NCBI RefSeq assembly: GCF_030457605.1
Contig: NZ_JAKDUR010000023.1
Coordinates: 1 to 34,625, forward strand
Direction of reading: 5' to 3'
Origin: Halomonas sp.
GTDB taxonomy: Bacteria > Pseudomonadota > Gammaproteobacteria > Pseudomonadales > Halomonadaceae
Length of the DNA stretch: 34,625 nucleotides
In this document: piece after piece, positions 7,781 to 15,457 of the stretch
How positions within the stretch are numbered: the first letter of the stretch is position 1
Layout: every line of letters starts with the position of its first letter
Position numbers and translations under genes: made by a program
Notes under the pieces: model-generated
Database searches by the model: none
Seen by the model: only the letters and a program-made list of their open reading frames with translations
Told to the model about the DNA's origin: nothing

Positions 7781-8454
7781 GGCAAGGCCACGGCATCGGC
7801 ACGACCGAGGCGGTAGCCCAGCCCGCGCACGGTTTCAATCAGGCCACTGCCCAGCTTGCGGCGCAGGTGATGAATGTGAACATTGAGCGCGTTGCTTTCC
7901 ACATCATCATTCAGACCGTAGAGACTGTCCTTGAGCTGGCTGGCGGAAAGCACGCTGCGCGGCGCGTACAAAAACGCCTCCAACAACACCAGTTCCCGGC
8001 GTGAAAGCATGACCGGCTCGCCGTTGACGCTGACCTGGCGGGCGGCAGGATCCAGCGTTAGCGCGCCGTGGCGGATCAGCCCGCTGGCACGCCCGGCGGC
8101 GCGGCGCAGCAGGGCGTAAAGTCGCGCTACCAATTCGTCCAGGTCAAAGGGTTTGATCAGGTAGTCATCGGCACCGCTCTGCAGACCATCGACCCGGTCG
8201 CGCACAGCGTCCCGGGCGGTGAGAATCAGTACCGGCGTCTGCACGCCGGCGGCGCGCCACTCTTCCAGCAGCTGCATACCGTCGCCGTCGGGCAGGCCGC
8301 GATCAAGAATGACCGCGTCACTGTGAACAGACTGCAAGGCACGGCGCGCCTCCTTGATAGTCGGCACGCTATCCACCACAAAATCCACGGTGGCCAGCCC
8401 CGCACAAATGCCCGAGGCCACCAGCGCATCATCTTCTACCAGCAATACATGCAT
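7777..8454 (-). CDS. OmpR-family response regulator, QseB/PmrA-like
   Basis: DNA-binding partner of the adjacent kinase. From ATG at 8454 it has 225 residues: a receiver domain with the acidic pair Glu7/Asp8-Asp9 (VEDD), phosphoacceptor Asp51 (VILDRGLPDGDG) and the conserved lysine in LIKPF, followed by a winged-helix domain ending RKLGSGLIETVRGLGYRLG. The reading frame extends 10 codons upstream, but AAGGAG just before 8454 decides the start. A CTTAA-N6-CTTAA direct repeat 43-58 bases upstream matches the box used by PmrA/QseB-type regulators, suggesting autoregulation. Confidence 0.94.
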   Translation of the reverse strand: MHVLLVEDDALVASGICAGLATVDFVVDSVPTIKEARRALQSVHSDAVILDRGLPDGDGMQLLEEWRAAGVQTPVLILTARDAVRDRVDGLQSGADDYLIKPFDLDELVARLYALLRRAAGRASGLIRHGALTLDPAARQVSVNGEPVMLSRRELVLLEAFLYAPRSVLSASQLKDSLYGLNDDVESNALNVHIHHLRRKLGSGLIETVRGLGYRLGRADAVALP

Positions 8455-8470
8455 AGCGGCTCCTTCCCTC

Positions 8471-8489
8471 TTGGCAGGCAGCATGCCAA
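8471..8489. repeat. Short inverted repeat before the response regulator gene
   Basis: TTGGCA (8471-8476) and TGCCAA (8484-8489) with a 7-base spacer, between the direct-repeat box and the response regulator start. It may be an operator half-site pair or a 5' UTR hairpin. No T-run is present, so it is not a terminator. Confidence 0.4.
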
Positions 8490-8496
8490 AGCAGGA

Positions 8497-8512
8497 TTAA
8501 GCGTAGGTTAAG
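8497..8512 (-). promoter_or_regulatory. PmrA/QseB-type direct-repeat operator (CTTAA-N6-CTTAA)
   Basis: On the minus strand, CTTAA at 8512-8508 and again at 8501-8497 repeat with an 11-base period, about one helix turn. This is the spacing and sequence of the boxes bound by PmrA/QseB-type OmpR-family dimers (CTTAAG-N5-CTTAAG style). It lies upstream of the OmpR-type regulator gene, so autoregulation is the simple reading. Confidence 0.55.
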
Positions 8513-8522
8513 CCGGCCCGGC

Positions 8523-8603
8523 TCAAAATCGATTGAGCGGCACCTTGAGGTACATCTGACCGTTATCATCGGCCGGCGGCATCTGCCCGGCACGCATGTT
8601 GAC
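8523..8603 (-). other. Detached C-terminal tail of the metallo-beta-lactamase gene after an in-frame TAG
   Basis: Immediately after the TAG at 8604-8606 the same frame stays open for 26 codons (VNMRAGQMPP...YLKVPLNRF) to a TGA at 8523-8525. That sequence reads like the normal end of this protein family (PS.QVN.RAG...NG..YLK.PLN). It is therefore most likely the original C-terminus, cut off by a CAG-to-TAG change. Confidence 0.75.
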
Positions 8604-9392
8604 CTATACCGAGGGGATCATCAGCCGCGGCATGCCGAGCGTCGCGTCGCGCTCCGTGCGCATGGCCACAAAGGCGTCTTCGCTGACGTTGCCGCCCACA
8701 TGAACGTTCTCGGCGCGCTGTTTGGCTACCGTAGTGACGTATTCATGGTTATCGCGCCCCGGTGCCTTGTAATCGTGGCACATGAACAGGCGGGTTTCGG
8801 CCGGCAGCGCCAACACCTTGTGGATAGAACGATACAGCGTGCGGGCATCCCCGCCGGGAAAATCACACCGTGCGGTGCCGTAATCGGGCATGAATAATGT
8901 GTTACCCACGAAGGCCGTATCGCCGATCACGTACGTCACGCACGCCGGCGTATGCCCCGGCGTGTGCAGCACGCGCCCCGGCAAATGGCCGATGTGAAAG
9001 GTATCGCCCTCCTCGAACAGCACATCAAACTGGCTGCCGTCGCGGGCAAACTCGGTGCCGGCGTTAAACGCCTTGCCGAATACCGCCTGCACGGCCACGA
9101 TCTGTGCGCCAATGCCGAGCCGGCCGCCCAGCGCTTTTTGCACATACGGCGCGGCGGAAAGATGATCAGCATGCACGTGAGTTTCCAGCACCCACTCCAC
9201 CGTCAGGCCGTGTTCGTGGACGAAGGCAATTACTTCATCAGCCGAGCGCGCGTCGGTACGACCGGCGGCATAATCAAAATCGAGCACCGAATCAACGATT
9301 GCACAGGCCTGGCTGTCCGGATCCTGCACGACGTAGCTGTACGTACTGGTAGCTGCGTCAAAAAGAGGCGTTATCACCGGTGTCATCGGCAT
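8604..9392 (-). CDS. Metallo-beta-lactamase fold hydrolase, persulfide-dioxygenase/Blh-like; C-terminus truncated by TAG
   Basis: Probable iron-dependent persulfide dioxygenase or Blh-type sulfur hydrolase, oxidising glutathione persulfide to sulfite. The first 262 residues show the metal motif THVHADH, a later HTPGHTPACVTYVIGD, and CHDYKAPGR, the ETHE1/Blh-like set. The ATG at 9392 is preceded by AGGAGG. Translation ends at a TAG after LMIPSV, whereas the family normally continues by about 27 residues that are still present in frame downstream. The catalytic domain is complete, so the product may retain activity. It precedes the two-component pair and tsdBA on the same strand, consistent with a sulfur-oxidation role. 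Confidence 0.82.
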   Translation of the reverse strand: MPMTPVITPLFDAATSTYSYVVQDPDSQACAIVDSVLDFDYAAGRTDARSADEVIAFVHEHGLTVEWVLETHVHADHLSAAPYVQKALGGRLGIGAQIVAVQAVFGKAFNAGTEFARDGSQFDVLFEEGDTFHIGHLPGRVLHTPGHTPACVTYVIGDTAFVGNTLFMPDYGTARCDFPGGDARTLYRSIHKVLALPAETRLFMCHDYKAPGRDNHEYVTTVAKQRAENVHVGGNVSEDAFVAMRTERDATLGMPRLMIPSV

Positions 9393-9457
9393 AACCTCCT
9401 GGCGTGGATAGTTGGCTGGCGTGACTAGTGTACGGCAGGCCCTGAACTACATTAGTT

Positions 9458-9471
9458 GAATAAAGATATTC
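9458..9471. promoter_or_regulatory. AT-rich inverted repeat upstream of the metallo-beta-lactamase gene
   Basis: GAATA-AAGA-TATTC is a perfect 5-base inverted repeat with a 4-base spacer, 66 bases upstream of the ATG at 9392. Blh-type genes elsewhere are controlled by ArsR-type sulfide-sensing repressors (BigR/SqrR) through AT-rich palindromes; the exact half-site order here differs from the ATTC-N8-GAAT form, so the link is tentative. Confidence 0.35.
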
Positions 9472-9535
9472 TTTTTTCGGCTAAAAGAATCGCACATGAC
9501 AAGTCAAAAAAATACTGTCACCAAAACGATGCCAC

Positions 9536-9569
9536 AAAAAAACCGGTAAAGCGCTTGGCTTTTACCGGT
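9536..9569 (-). terminator. Rho-independent terminator (minus strand)
   Basis: On the minus strand, ACCGGTAAA (9569-9561), a 10-base loop, and TTTACCGGT (9550-9542) form a perfect 9-base-pair stem that runs straight into seven T residues. It would end leftward transcription coming from the broken gene at 9747-10621, before the metallo-beta-lactamase gene. Confidence 0.75.
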
Positions 9570-9582
9570 AAATAGCTATATT
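9555..9582 (+). promoter_or_regulatory. Candidate sigma-70 promoter for a small transcript
   Basis: TTGGCT (9555-9560), 16 bases, TATATT (9577-9582). The -10 matches 5 of 6 consensus positions and the -35 matches 4 of 6. The -35 lies in the loop of the opposite-strand terminator. No plausible protein gene follows before the plus-strand terminator at 9701. Confidence 0.35.
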
Positions 9583-9588
9583 AAATCT

Positions 9589-9729
9589 GTACTCGCTGGC
9601 GTCAATGTACACATTTATCATGTATTCAGGCTCAACCGAGGCTGCTCTTCCCCCGCCAGCACCGGCACACGCCAGCGGAGACACTGAACCAAGCCTTTTG
9701 CCCGCCACCCCCTCCGGCGGGCTTTTTTT
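9589..9729 (+). ncRNA. Candidate small RNA of about 140 nucleotides
   Basis: The stretch is bounded by the candidate promoter at 9555-9582 and a strong plus-strand terminator at 9701-9729. The only open frame in it (from 9605) runs through the terminator into the neighbouring antisense gene and looks non-coding. A possible internal hairpin pairs CCGC (near 9651) with GCGG (near 9675). I do not recognise it as tmRNA, 6S, RNase P or SRP RNA. It could instead be the 3' end of a degraded gene. Confidence 0.3.
9701..9729 (+). terminator. Rho-independent terminator (plus strand)
   Basis: CCCGCC, a 9-base loop, GGCGGG (9701-9706 and 9716-9721) followed by C and seven T. There is no T-run on the other strand, so it serves a rightward transcript although both flanking genes point left. 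Confidence 0.75.
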
Positions 9730-9746
9730 ATCCCAAAAATGGCCAC

Positions 9747-10621
9747 TTAGTCACGTGGCGCAGGCCAGTGAAAGTCTTTCACCTCCTCAATCAACGACAC
9801 GGGGTCGTTAGCACCGGAAGCACTTTCCGCCACGCACTGACCCAGCGCTTCGCGCAGGCGCTCCAGTGCAACGGCCCCGGTGGTATCGCCCACCACGCGC
9901 GTCCACCATTCGCGGTGTACCGCACGCACCTGCACCGGCACCGTTTCAAGCCCCAGATACTGCGCCATGGCCAGCCGAGCGCATCCTTGCCGCGTTCGGC
10001 ATCAAAGCCGCGCTTTGCCATGTCATCCAGAAAGCCGAGATAAGCGCGAAGGTAAATCAGGATGCGTGCATGGGAATCCAGCAGAACTCCCTGCTGGTGG
10101 GAACGCCAGGGATGCCCTTCGGCAAGCCGTTGCGCCAGCGCGTGAAAGCGTCGGGTATCAGTAAGCGAGTCTCGATGGGCGGCCAGGTCACGTATCAGGC
10201 TGTAACGCGACCCGGTTCGCAGATCGCTGCGGTACTGGTCCCATTCACCGCTCCAGATAAACGTCATTGAGGAAGGCCGCTGCCGATCAGGCAAGCCGCT
10301 CCGGCGAACGCCACGAATCAGCTCGCGCGGAGCCACGTGCAGCACCAGCGCATCGCCCAGCGTTTGCTCCAGCGCGCGGCGCGGCAGGCCCAGGCGCTCA
10401 ATCAGCCGGCGGCCGGGCAAGCGTTTCAGCCACGCGCCCATCAGCGCATGCTCCAAAGGCAACCCCATCGTCGCCTGCACGCCTTCACGAATCATCAGCT
10501 GCAGCCATGCACGGCGCACCGGCCAGCGCATTTTCAAATCGTAAAGCGGTGCGAACGCCTCATCCCCCGCCGGCGCCAACGGCACCGATTTTCGCCTCGC
10601 CGGCGGTTTCCCCTCGCTCAC
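9747..10621 (-). pseudogene. Broken gene of unknown function with a ParB/Srx-like C-terminal motif
   Basis: The frame from GTG at 10621 (SEGKPPARRKS..., with GAGGTGA upstream) runs as good protein for about 215 residues to FDAERGKDALG near 9975-9985. The sensible sequence then continues in another frame: RLAMAQYLGLETVPVQVR, then AVHREWW, to the TAA at 9747. RLAMA..LGL..VPV.V resembles the end of a ParB/sulfiredoxin-like fold (usually G.HRLA.A...G...VPV), but the glycine-histidine part expected before RLA is missing. A deletion of 3n+1 bases near 9970-9985 explains both the frame change and the gap; a single-base sequencing error explains only the first. Function is unknown. The terminator at 9536-9569 is downstream. 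Confidence 0.7.
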
Positions 10622-10717
10622 CTGTCACCTCACTGACTATCCATCACTAACGATACATCGCTAATTATCCAAAACGCCCACTCATACCACCGAGCTGTCA
10701 TCTCTTCCCGCAGCACT

Positions 10718-10751
10718 TATGCGTATCAAACTACTATGCGTATCAAACTAC
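10718..10751 (+). repeat. Perfect tandem duplication, two 17-base copies
   Basis: TATGCGTATCAAACTAC occurs at 10718-10734 and again, directly adjacent, at 10735-10751. A recent slippage or duplication event is the simple explanation. Confidence 0.95.
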
Positions 10752-10823
10752 TGCAGAATATAATGTTAACATGCTAACGGAATAGCCGCTTAAACGCAGA
10801 CTCTGCCGACGCCGGCGACGCAT

Positions 10824-10857
10824 AAAAACAGCCACCAGAGACGCTCTCTGGTGGCTG
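10824..10857 (-). terminator. Rho-independent terminator of the rfb operon
   Basis: On the minus strand CAGCCACCAGAGA-GCG-TCTCTGGTGGCTG is a perfect 13-base-pair hairpin followed by TTTTT. It lies 66 bases after the rfbC stop and closes the leftward rhamnose operon. Confidence 0.92.
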
Positions 10858-10922
10858 CGTATTACCGGCGGTATCGAGCCCGGCAAGCGTCCATTGCTTT
10901 ATTTACAACATGACCTATATCT

Positions 10923-11480
10923 CTACACCACCGATTCGAATACGTCGGCATCGGCAAATCGGCTACCGGCCAGATCCTTGTCAGACAGCGCAAGCTCAGC
11001 ACCAATATCAGGCCAGGCAATAGCTAGGTCGGGGTCGTCAAAGCGGATGCAACGTTCGGATTCGGGGTGGTAATAGCCAGTCGTCTTGTAAAGAAAGTCC
11101 GCCGTGTCGGATAGCACCACAAAGCCGTGGCCGAACCCTTCAGGCACCCACAGCTGGCGGTTATTTTCAGCCGAAAGCTCCACGCCGACCCACTGACCAA
11201 AGCGCGGTGAATCGCGGCGCAAGTCTACTGCCACATCCCACACTGCACCATTGGTCACGCGCACCAGCTTGCCTTGAGGTTGTTCCAGCTGATAATGAAT
11301 ACCGCGCAGTACGCCCTGACGCGAGCGCGAATGATTATCCTGGACAAACTCTCGCCGGCAATCGGTGGCCTGCTCAAACGCACGTTGGTTGAAGCTTTCC
11401 ATGAAAAAGCCCCGTGCATCGCCAAACACACGCGGCTCAAGAATAACCACCTCGGGCAGAGCGGTTTTTTCAGCGTACAT
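10923..11480 (-). CDS. rfbC: dTDP-4-dehydrorhamnose 3,5-epimerase RfbC/RmlC
   Basis: Third step of dTDP-L-rhamnose synthesis: epimerises dTDP-4-keto-6-deoxyglucose at C3 and C5. The protein has 185 residues from ATG at 11480. It shows the RmlC cupin signature QDNHSRSRQGVLRGIHYQ with the catalytic histidine in GIHYQ, plus the later WVPEGFGHGFVVLSD. The start overlaps the rfbA stop by one base (TGATG); a TTG at 11483 is in frame but unlikely. Last gene of rfbBDAC and followed by a strong terminator. Confidence 0.96.
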   Translation of the reverse strand: MYAEKTALPEVVILEPRVFGDARGFFMESFNQRAFEQATDCRREFVQDNHSRSRQGVLRGIHYQLEQPQGKLVRVTNGAVWDVAVDLRRDSPRFGQWVGVELSAENNRQLWVPEGFGHGFVVLSDTADFLYKTTGYYHPESERCIRFDDPDLAIAWPDIGAELALSDKDLAGSRFADADVFESVV

Positions 11481-12364
11481 CAAACGCTCTCCTTTGCCTG
11501 TAAACGTTGCTTGAGGTACTGACCATAGCCGGTCTTTTTGAGTGCCTTCGCCGCGGCTGCCAGCTCATCATCGCTCAGCCAGCCCTGCAACCAGGCAATC
11601 TCTTCCAGGCAGGCCACCTTCAGCCCCTGGCGGTGCTCAATGGTTTGCACGTACTGGCTGGCCTCCAAAAGGCTGTCATGAGTGCCGGTATCCAGCCAGG
11701 CAAAACCGCGCCCCAAGCGTTCCACGCGCAAATCACCGCGCTCCAGATAGGCGTTGTTGATACTGGTAATTTCCAGCTCGCCGCGCTCGGAGGGCTTGAC
11801 CTCGCGAGCAATCTCTACCACATCGTTATCGTAGAAATACAGCCCCGTCACCGCATACGGTGATTTCGGCGTCTCGGGTTTTTCCTCAATGGAAACGGCT
11901 CGGCCCTCGGCATCAAACTCCACCACACCAAACCGCTCGGGGTCGTTGACCAAATAACCAAACACCGTTGCCCCACCCGCCTGCTCGGCGGCGCGCTTGA
12001 GCTGATCGGAAAAGTGCTGGCCGTGGAAGATGTTATCGCCAAGCACCAGACAGACCGGCGAGTCACCAATAAAATCTTCACCGATCAAAAACGCCTGCGC
12101 CAGGCCATCCGGGCTTGGCTGCACGGCGTATTCAAAGCGCACACCGAAGGCCTCGCCACTGCCCAGCAGGCTTTGGTACTGGGGCATGTCTTCCGGCGTG
12201 GAGATAATCAAAATCTCGCGAATACCGGCCAACATCAACACCGAGATCGGATAATAGATCATAGGTTTGTCATAGATCGGCAGCAGCTGCTTGGATACCC
12301 CACGGGTAATCGGGTGCAGGCGCGTGCCGCTGCCACCCGCCAGAATAATGCCTTTACGCTGCAT
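11480..12364 (-). CDS. rfbA: Glucose-1-phosphate thymidylyltransferase RfbA/RmlA
   Basis: Makes dTDP-glucose from glucose 1-phosphate and dTTP, the first step of the rhamnose pathway. 294 residues, the usual length. The nucleotidyltransferase signature GGSGTRLHP is at 11-19, with [10 protein letters not shown] and the [16 protein letters not shown] segment further on. ATG at 12364 follows AAGGA at six bases. Nine bases separate it from the rfbD stop, so it is within the operon. Confidence 0.97.
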   Translation of the reverse strand: MQRKGIILAGGSGTRLHPITRGVSKQLLPIYDKPMIYYPISVLMLAGIREILIISTPEDMPQYQSLLGSGEAFGVRFEYAVQPSPDGLAQAFLIGEDFIGDSPVCLVLGDNIFHGQHFSDQLKRAAEQAGGATVFGYLVNDPERFGVVEFDAEGRAVSIEEKPETPKSPYAVTGLYFYDNDVVEIAREVKPSERGELEITSINNAYLERGDLRVERLGRGFAWLDTGTHDSLLEASQYVQTIEHRQGLKVACLEEIAWLQGWLSDDELAAAAKALKKTGYGQYLKQRLQAKESV

Positions 12365-12373
12365 ATCGTGTCC

Positions 12374-13291
12374 TTATAATTTCTTTATAACTTCTTCCAC
12401 CGTTAGCGCCAGCTGCGCTTGCCAGCCCGGCAATTTTACGCCCAATGCCCGCTCCAGCCGGGTAACGTCAAGGCGTGAATTAAGCGGTCTTTTCGCCGGC
12501 GTAGGGTACTGTGCCGTTGGGATAGCGGCCACCGCCTCCGGCGTAATGGCAAGTTCCATCCCCAGCCTTGCGGCATGGCCAAACGTCGCCACGGCCACAT
12601 CATGCCAGCTGGCCTCGCCCTGCGGAGCCAGATGATACACCCCGGAAGCCACGGCTGCCTCCCCCGTGCACGGCCAGGGAGCCAGCGCCAACGCGGTGAG
12701 CTGGGCAATCAGGCGGGCCGAGGTAGGCACGCCAATCTGGTCGGCCACCACGCTCAGCGCCTCGCGCTCGCGGCCAAGACGCAGCATGGTATTCACAAAG
12801 TTGCTGCCGGTGGCGCTATACACCCAGCTGGTACGAAACACCAAGTGGCGACAGGCGCTTGCCTGTACCGCATCATCACCATCCCATTTGGTCTGGCCGT
12901 AAGTATTGATCGGCGCGGTCGGGCTATCCTCCGTCCACGGCGTTTGCCCCTCGCCGGAGTACACATAGTCAGACGAATAATGCACCAGCCATGCGTGATG
13001 AGCGGCACAATATGCCGCCAGCTGTGCGGGTAGCCCAGCATTCAGCCTCCGCGCCACCTCCGGCTCGGCCTCGGCTTTATCCACCGCCGTGTAAGCAGCG
13101 GCATTAACCACCAGATCCGGCTTGTGGGCAACAAGCCAGGCATCCACCGCGCCGGCATCGGCAAGGTCCAGTTCGGTACGGTCAGGCGCCAGCACTTCAC
13201 CCAGGGGGGCTAGCTGGCGACGCAGCTCAAAGCCCACCTGCCCATTACCGCCGGTCACGAATATCTTCTTTACTCCAACCACCTCATTCAT
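12374..13291 (-). CDS. rfbD: dTDP-4-dehydrorhamnose reductase RfbD/RmlD
   Basis: NAD(P)H-dependent reductase for the last step to dTDP-L-rhamnose. From ATG at 13291 it has 305 residues ([20 protein letters not shown]). The Rossmann motif TGGNGQVG, the SSDYVYSG segment and the catalytic YGQTK (Tyr-x-x-x-Lys) are all present. The open frame continues about 66 codons further upstream inside rfbB, but that part is not RmlD-like. With the 13291 start it overlaps the rfbB stop by 8 bases, as is common for coupled genes. Confidence 0.96.
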   Translation of the reverse strand: MNEVVGVKKIFVTGGNGQVGFELRRQLAPLGEVLAPDRTELDLADAGAVDAWLVAHKPDLVVNAAAYTAVDKAEAEPEVARRLNAGLPAQLAAYCAAHHAWLVHYSSDYVYSGEGQTPWTEDSPTAPINTYGQTKWDGDDAVQASACRHLVFRTSWVYSATGSNFVNTMLRLGREREALSVVADQIGVPTSARLIAQLTALALAPWPCTGEAAVASGVYHLAPQGEASWHDVAVATFGHAARLGMELAITPEAVAAIPTAQYPTPAKRPLNSRLDVTRLERALGVKLPGWQAQLALTVEEVIKKL

Positions 13292-14363
13292 GTGGCAACA
13301 CTCCCAAGCGCTGGCCCTGATAACTGCCGTCCTGCACGCGCTGCCACCATTCGCGGTTATCCAGGTACCACTCCACGGTCTTGCGCAGGCCGGTATCGAA
13401 GGTTTCCTCTGGCCGCCAGCCAAGCTCACGTTCGATCTTGCCGGCATCAATCGCGTAGCGCAGGTCGTGCCCCGGGCGGTCGGCGACAAAGGTGATCAAC
13501 TCGCGATAGGATGCCCCGTTCGGCGCGTTTTCCGGCTTCAGCTCGTCAAGCAGATCGCACAGGGTGTGCACCACCTCAAGGTTGGTTTTCTCGTTGTGCC
13601 CGCCGATGTTGTAAGTCTCACCGTTTTTGCCCTCAAGCGCCACGCGCGTCAGTGCCCGGGCATGGTCTTCCACGTACAGCCAGTCGCGCACCTGCTGGCC
13701 ATTGCCGTACACCGGCAGTGGCTTGCCCGCCAGCGCGTTCAAGATCATCAGCGGGATCAGCTTTTCGGGGAAGTGGTAAGGCCCGTAGTTGTTAGAGCAG
13801 TTGCTCAGCACCGCCGGCAGGCCGAAGGTGCGCTGCCAAGCGCGAACCAGGTGGTCAGAGCTTGCCTTGCTCGCCGAATACGGCGAGCTTGGCGCGTAGG
13901 AAGTCTCCTCGGTAAACAGCTCGTCGGGGTCTTCCAGGTCGCCGTAGACTTCATCGGTGGAGACGTGATGAAAGCGAAACCCGGCGGCCTTCTCCGGCAT
14001 GCTTTTCTGCAGGCCCTGCCAGTAGGACCGGGCGGCCTCCAGCAGCGTATAGGTGCCCATGATGTTGGTGTGCATGAACGCCGCCGGGCCGTCGATGGAG
14101 CGGTCCACGTGAGACTCCGCCGCCAGGTGCATCACCACATCCGGCTGATGCTCGGCAAACACCCGAGCCATGGCATCGGCGTCGGTAATATCAGCATGTT
14201 CGAACGCATAGCGCGGGCTGCCGGCGACACCTGAAAGCGACTCCAGGTTGCCCGCGTAGGTCAGCGCATCGACGTTGACCACGTCGTGAACGGTATCGTC
14301 AATCAGATGGCGCACCACGGCGGAGCCGATAAACCCCGCCCCGCCGGTGACGAATATTTTCAC
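13284..14363 (-). CDS. rfbB: dTDP-glucose 4,6-dehydratase RfbB/RmlB
   Basis: Second step of the rhamnose pathway. 359 residues from a GTG start at 14363, chosen because GGAG lies 8 bases upstream and the protein then begins [14 protein letters not shown]. The NAD-binding GGAGFIG is at 7-13, the dehydratase triad residues Thr136-Asp137-Glu138 (STDEVYG) and catalytic Tyr162/Lys166 (YSASK) are in place. It is the first gene of rfbBDAC. The rhamnose could feed O-antigen, capsule or exopolysaccharide; the neighbouring capsule operon makes capsule a reasonable guess. Confidence 0.97.
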   Translation of the reverse strand: MKIFVTGGAGFIGSAVVRHLIDDTVHDVVNVDALTYAGNLESLSGVAGSPRYAFEHADITDADAMARVFAEHQPDVVMHLAAESHVDRSIDGPAAFMHTNIMGTYTLLEAARSYWQGLQKSMPEKAAGFRFHHVSTDEVYGDLEDPDELFTEETSYAPSSPYSASKASSDHLVRAWQRTFGLPAVLSNCSNNYGPYHFPEKLIPLMILNALAGKPLPVYGNGQQVRDWLYVEDHARALTRVALEGKNGETYNIGGHNEKTNLEVVHTLCDLLDELKPENAPNGASYRELITFVADRPGHDLRYAIDAGKIERELGWRPEETFDTGLRKTVEWYLDNREWWQRVQDGSYQGQRLGVLPHE

Positions 14364-14748
14364 CTGTCAGGCTCCTTTGAAAAGCGCATAGCCTAGCATT
14401 ATTGCTTCGATAGGTCAGAACCTGCGGGCCACGTCACGATCAGGCGCCTGCCGGCTCGTGCTACCATCGCCTCTCCTTAGCTGCTGCTTTCGCCGTCAAT
14501 GCAAGAATGCTATCCCGTTATGGCAAGAGGTATGGTCGGCAATCTTCACCCTGGCCGCAGACGTTCCTACATGCTGCCCCCGTTTCCTGTTTGCGGCGCC
14601 CGAAGCTGGCCCCAGGGAAACTGGAGAGATTAGCGGCTGGTAATTTTTGACGCTGTTTCTTACAATACGTGAGTATGTAAAAGGGAATTACTGCCCTACT
14701 TTAATTCCATCATTTTAAGGGTCACCCACTAGGATAGGAGATTGTTCC
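14364..14748. other. Gene-free divergent promoter region between rfbB and the OmpW-like gene
   Basis: 385 bases without a convincing gene. It should hold the divergent promoters of the rfb operon and the barrel gene. I see TTGACG at 14647-14652 and TACAAT at 14661-14666, but their spacing is too short to form one promoter, so the start points remain open. TAGGAGA before 14749 is a clear ribosome binding site. Confidence 0.5.
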
Positions 14749-15348
14749 ATGCGCAAGACCAAGATGATGCTTGCTGTCGCTGCTACTACCGTTTTCGCCA
14801 GCCAGGCTGCAATGGCCTATCAGGCGGGCGACATTTATGTCCGCGGCAGTTTCGAAAAAGCTGACGTAACCACCGACAACATCTCCGATGAGAACGCCTT
14901 CTACCTCTCCGGAGGCTACCTCTTTCACGATAAGATGGGCGTCGAGCTGGGCATCGGTGAAAGCGTCAAACACGATTTCTTCGGCCTGGCTGGTAACGAT
15001 CTGGGCACGATGGAGCGTATGCCGGTCAACCTGCTGCTCAACTACTACCCACTGGGCGGTATCGACGCAGCACGCGTGCAGCCGTTCGTTGGCCTGGGCC
15101 TGAACTACACCCGCTACTCCAGCATCGACGCAGTCGGCTCGTACGATATCGACATCGATGACAGCTACGGCGTAGTCGGCCAGGCCGGTGTTGATTTGAC
15201 TATCACCGATAACCTGAGCGCCACCGGCTACGCCCGCTGGGCTGACGTTGAGGCCGACATCGACTGGAAAACCAATACCGGCAGCGGCAGCGGCACCACT
15301 AAACTGGATCCCGTCACCATTGGTGCCGGTCTGACCTACCGCTTCTAA
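14749..15348 (+). CDS. OmpW-family outer membrane beta-barrel protein
   Basis: Small outer membrane barrel of 199 residues. A clear signal peptide (MRKTKMMLAVAATTVFASQAAMA, cleavage near residue 23) is followed by alternating amphipathic strands, and the protein ends in a terminal phenylalanine (GAGLTYRF) as required for BAM-dependent insertion. DIYVRGSFEKADV at the mature N-terminus, MPVNLLLNYYPLG and VQPFVGLGLNYTRY are typical of OmpW. Substrate is unknown; OmpW proteins are proposed channels for small hydrophobic molecules. It stands alone, with its own ribosome binding site and terminator. Confidence 0.83.
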   Translation: MRKTKMMLAVAATTVFASQAAMAYQAGDIYVRGSFEKADVTTDNISDENAFYLSGGYLFHDKMGVELGIGESVKHDFFGLAGNDLGTMERMPVNLLLNYYPLGGIDAARVQPFVGLGLNYTRYSSIDAVGSYDIDIDDSYGVVGQAGVDLTITDNLSATGYARWADVEADIDWKTNTGSGSGTTKLDPVTIGAGLTYRF

Positions 15349-15385
15349 CGAGGCGCTCGCCCTTAACTAGCTTCTGTCGATAGGT

Positions 15386-15418
15386 TGCCGGGGCTCCGCG
15401 TGAGGCCCGGCATTTTTT
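15386..15418 (+). terminator. Rho-independent terminator after the OmpW-like gene
   Basis: TGCCGGG (15386-15392) pairs with CCCGGCA (15406-15412), with a CTC/GAG inner stem, followed by six T. It separates the barrel gene from the capsule operon. Confidence 0.88.
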
Positions 15419-15457
15419 GGCTCAATTTCCACCAGCACGCTTACGGGCAGCTTCGCT

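Larger units (their letters stand above)
10622..10922. other. Gene-free 300-base stretch between the broken gene and rfbC
   Basis: It holds the upstream region of the broken gene, a 17-base tandem duplication at 10718-10751, an AT-rich patch with TATAAT at 10759-10764 and GTTAAC nearby, and the rfb terminator at 10824-10857. I see no coding sequence and no recognisable RNA gene. Confidence 0.6.

Noticed and set aside
9605-9811. Small protein gene at 9605
   Set aside because: Proline/serine-rich low-quality sequence that reads through a strong terminator into the antisense of a neighbouring gene; no ribosome binding site.
13292-13489. Longer N-terminus for RfbD
   Set aside because: The extra residues are a shadow of rfbB; the Rossmann motif expected near the N-terminus starts just after the ATG at 13291.
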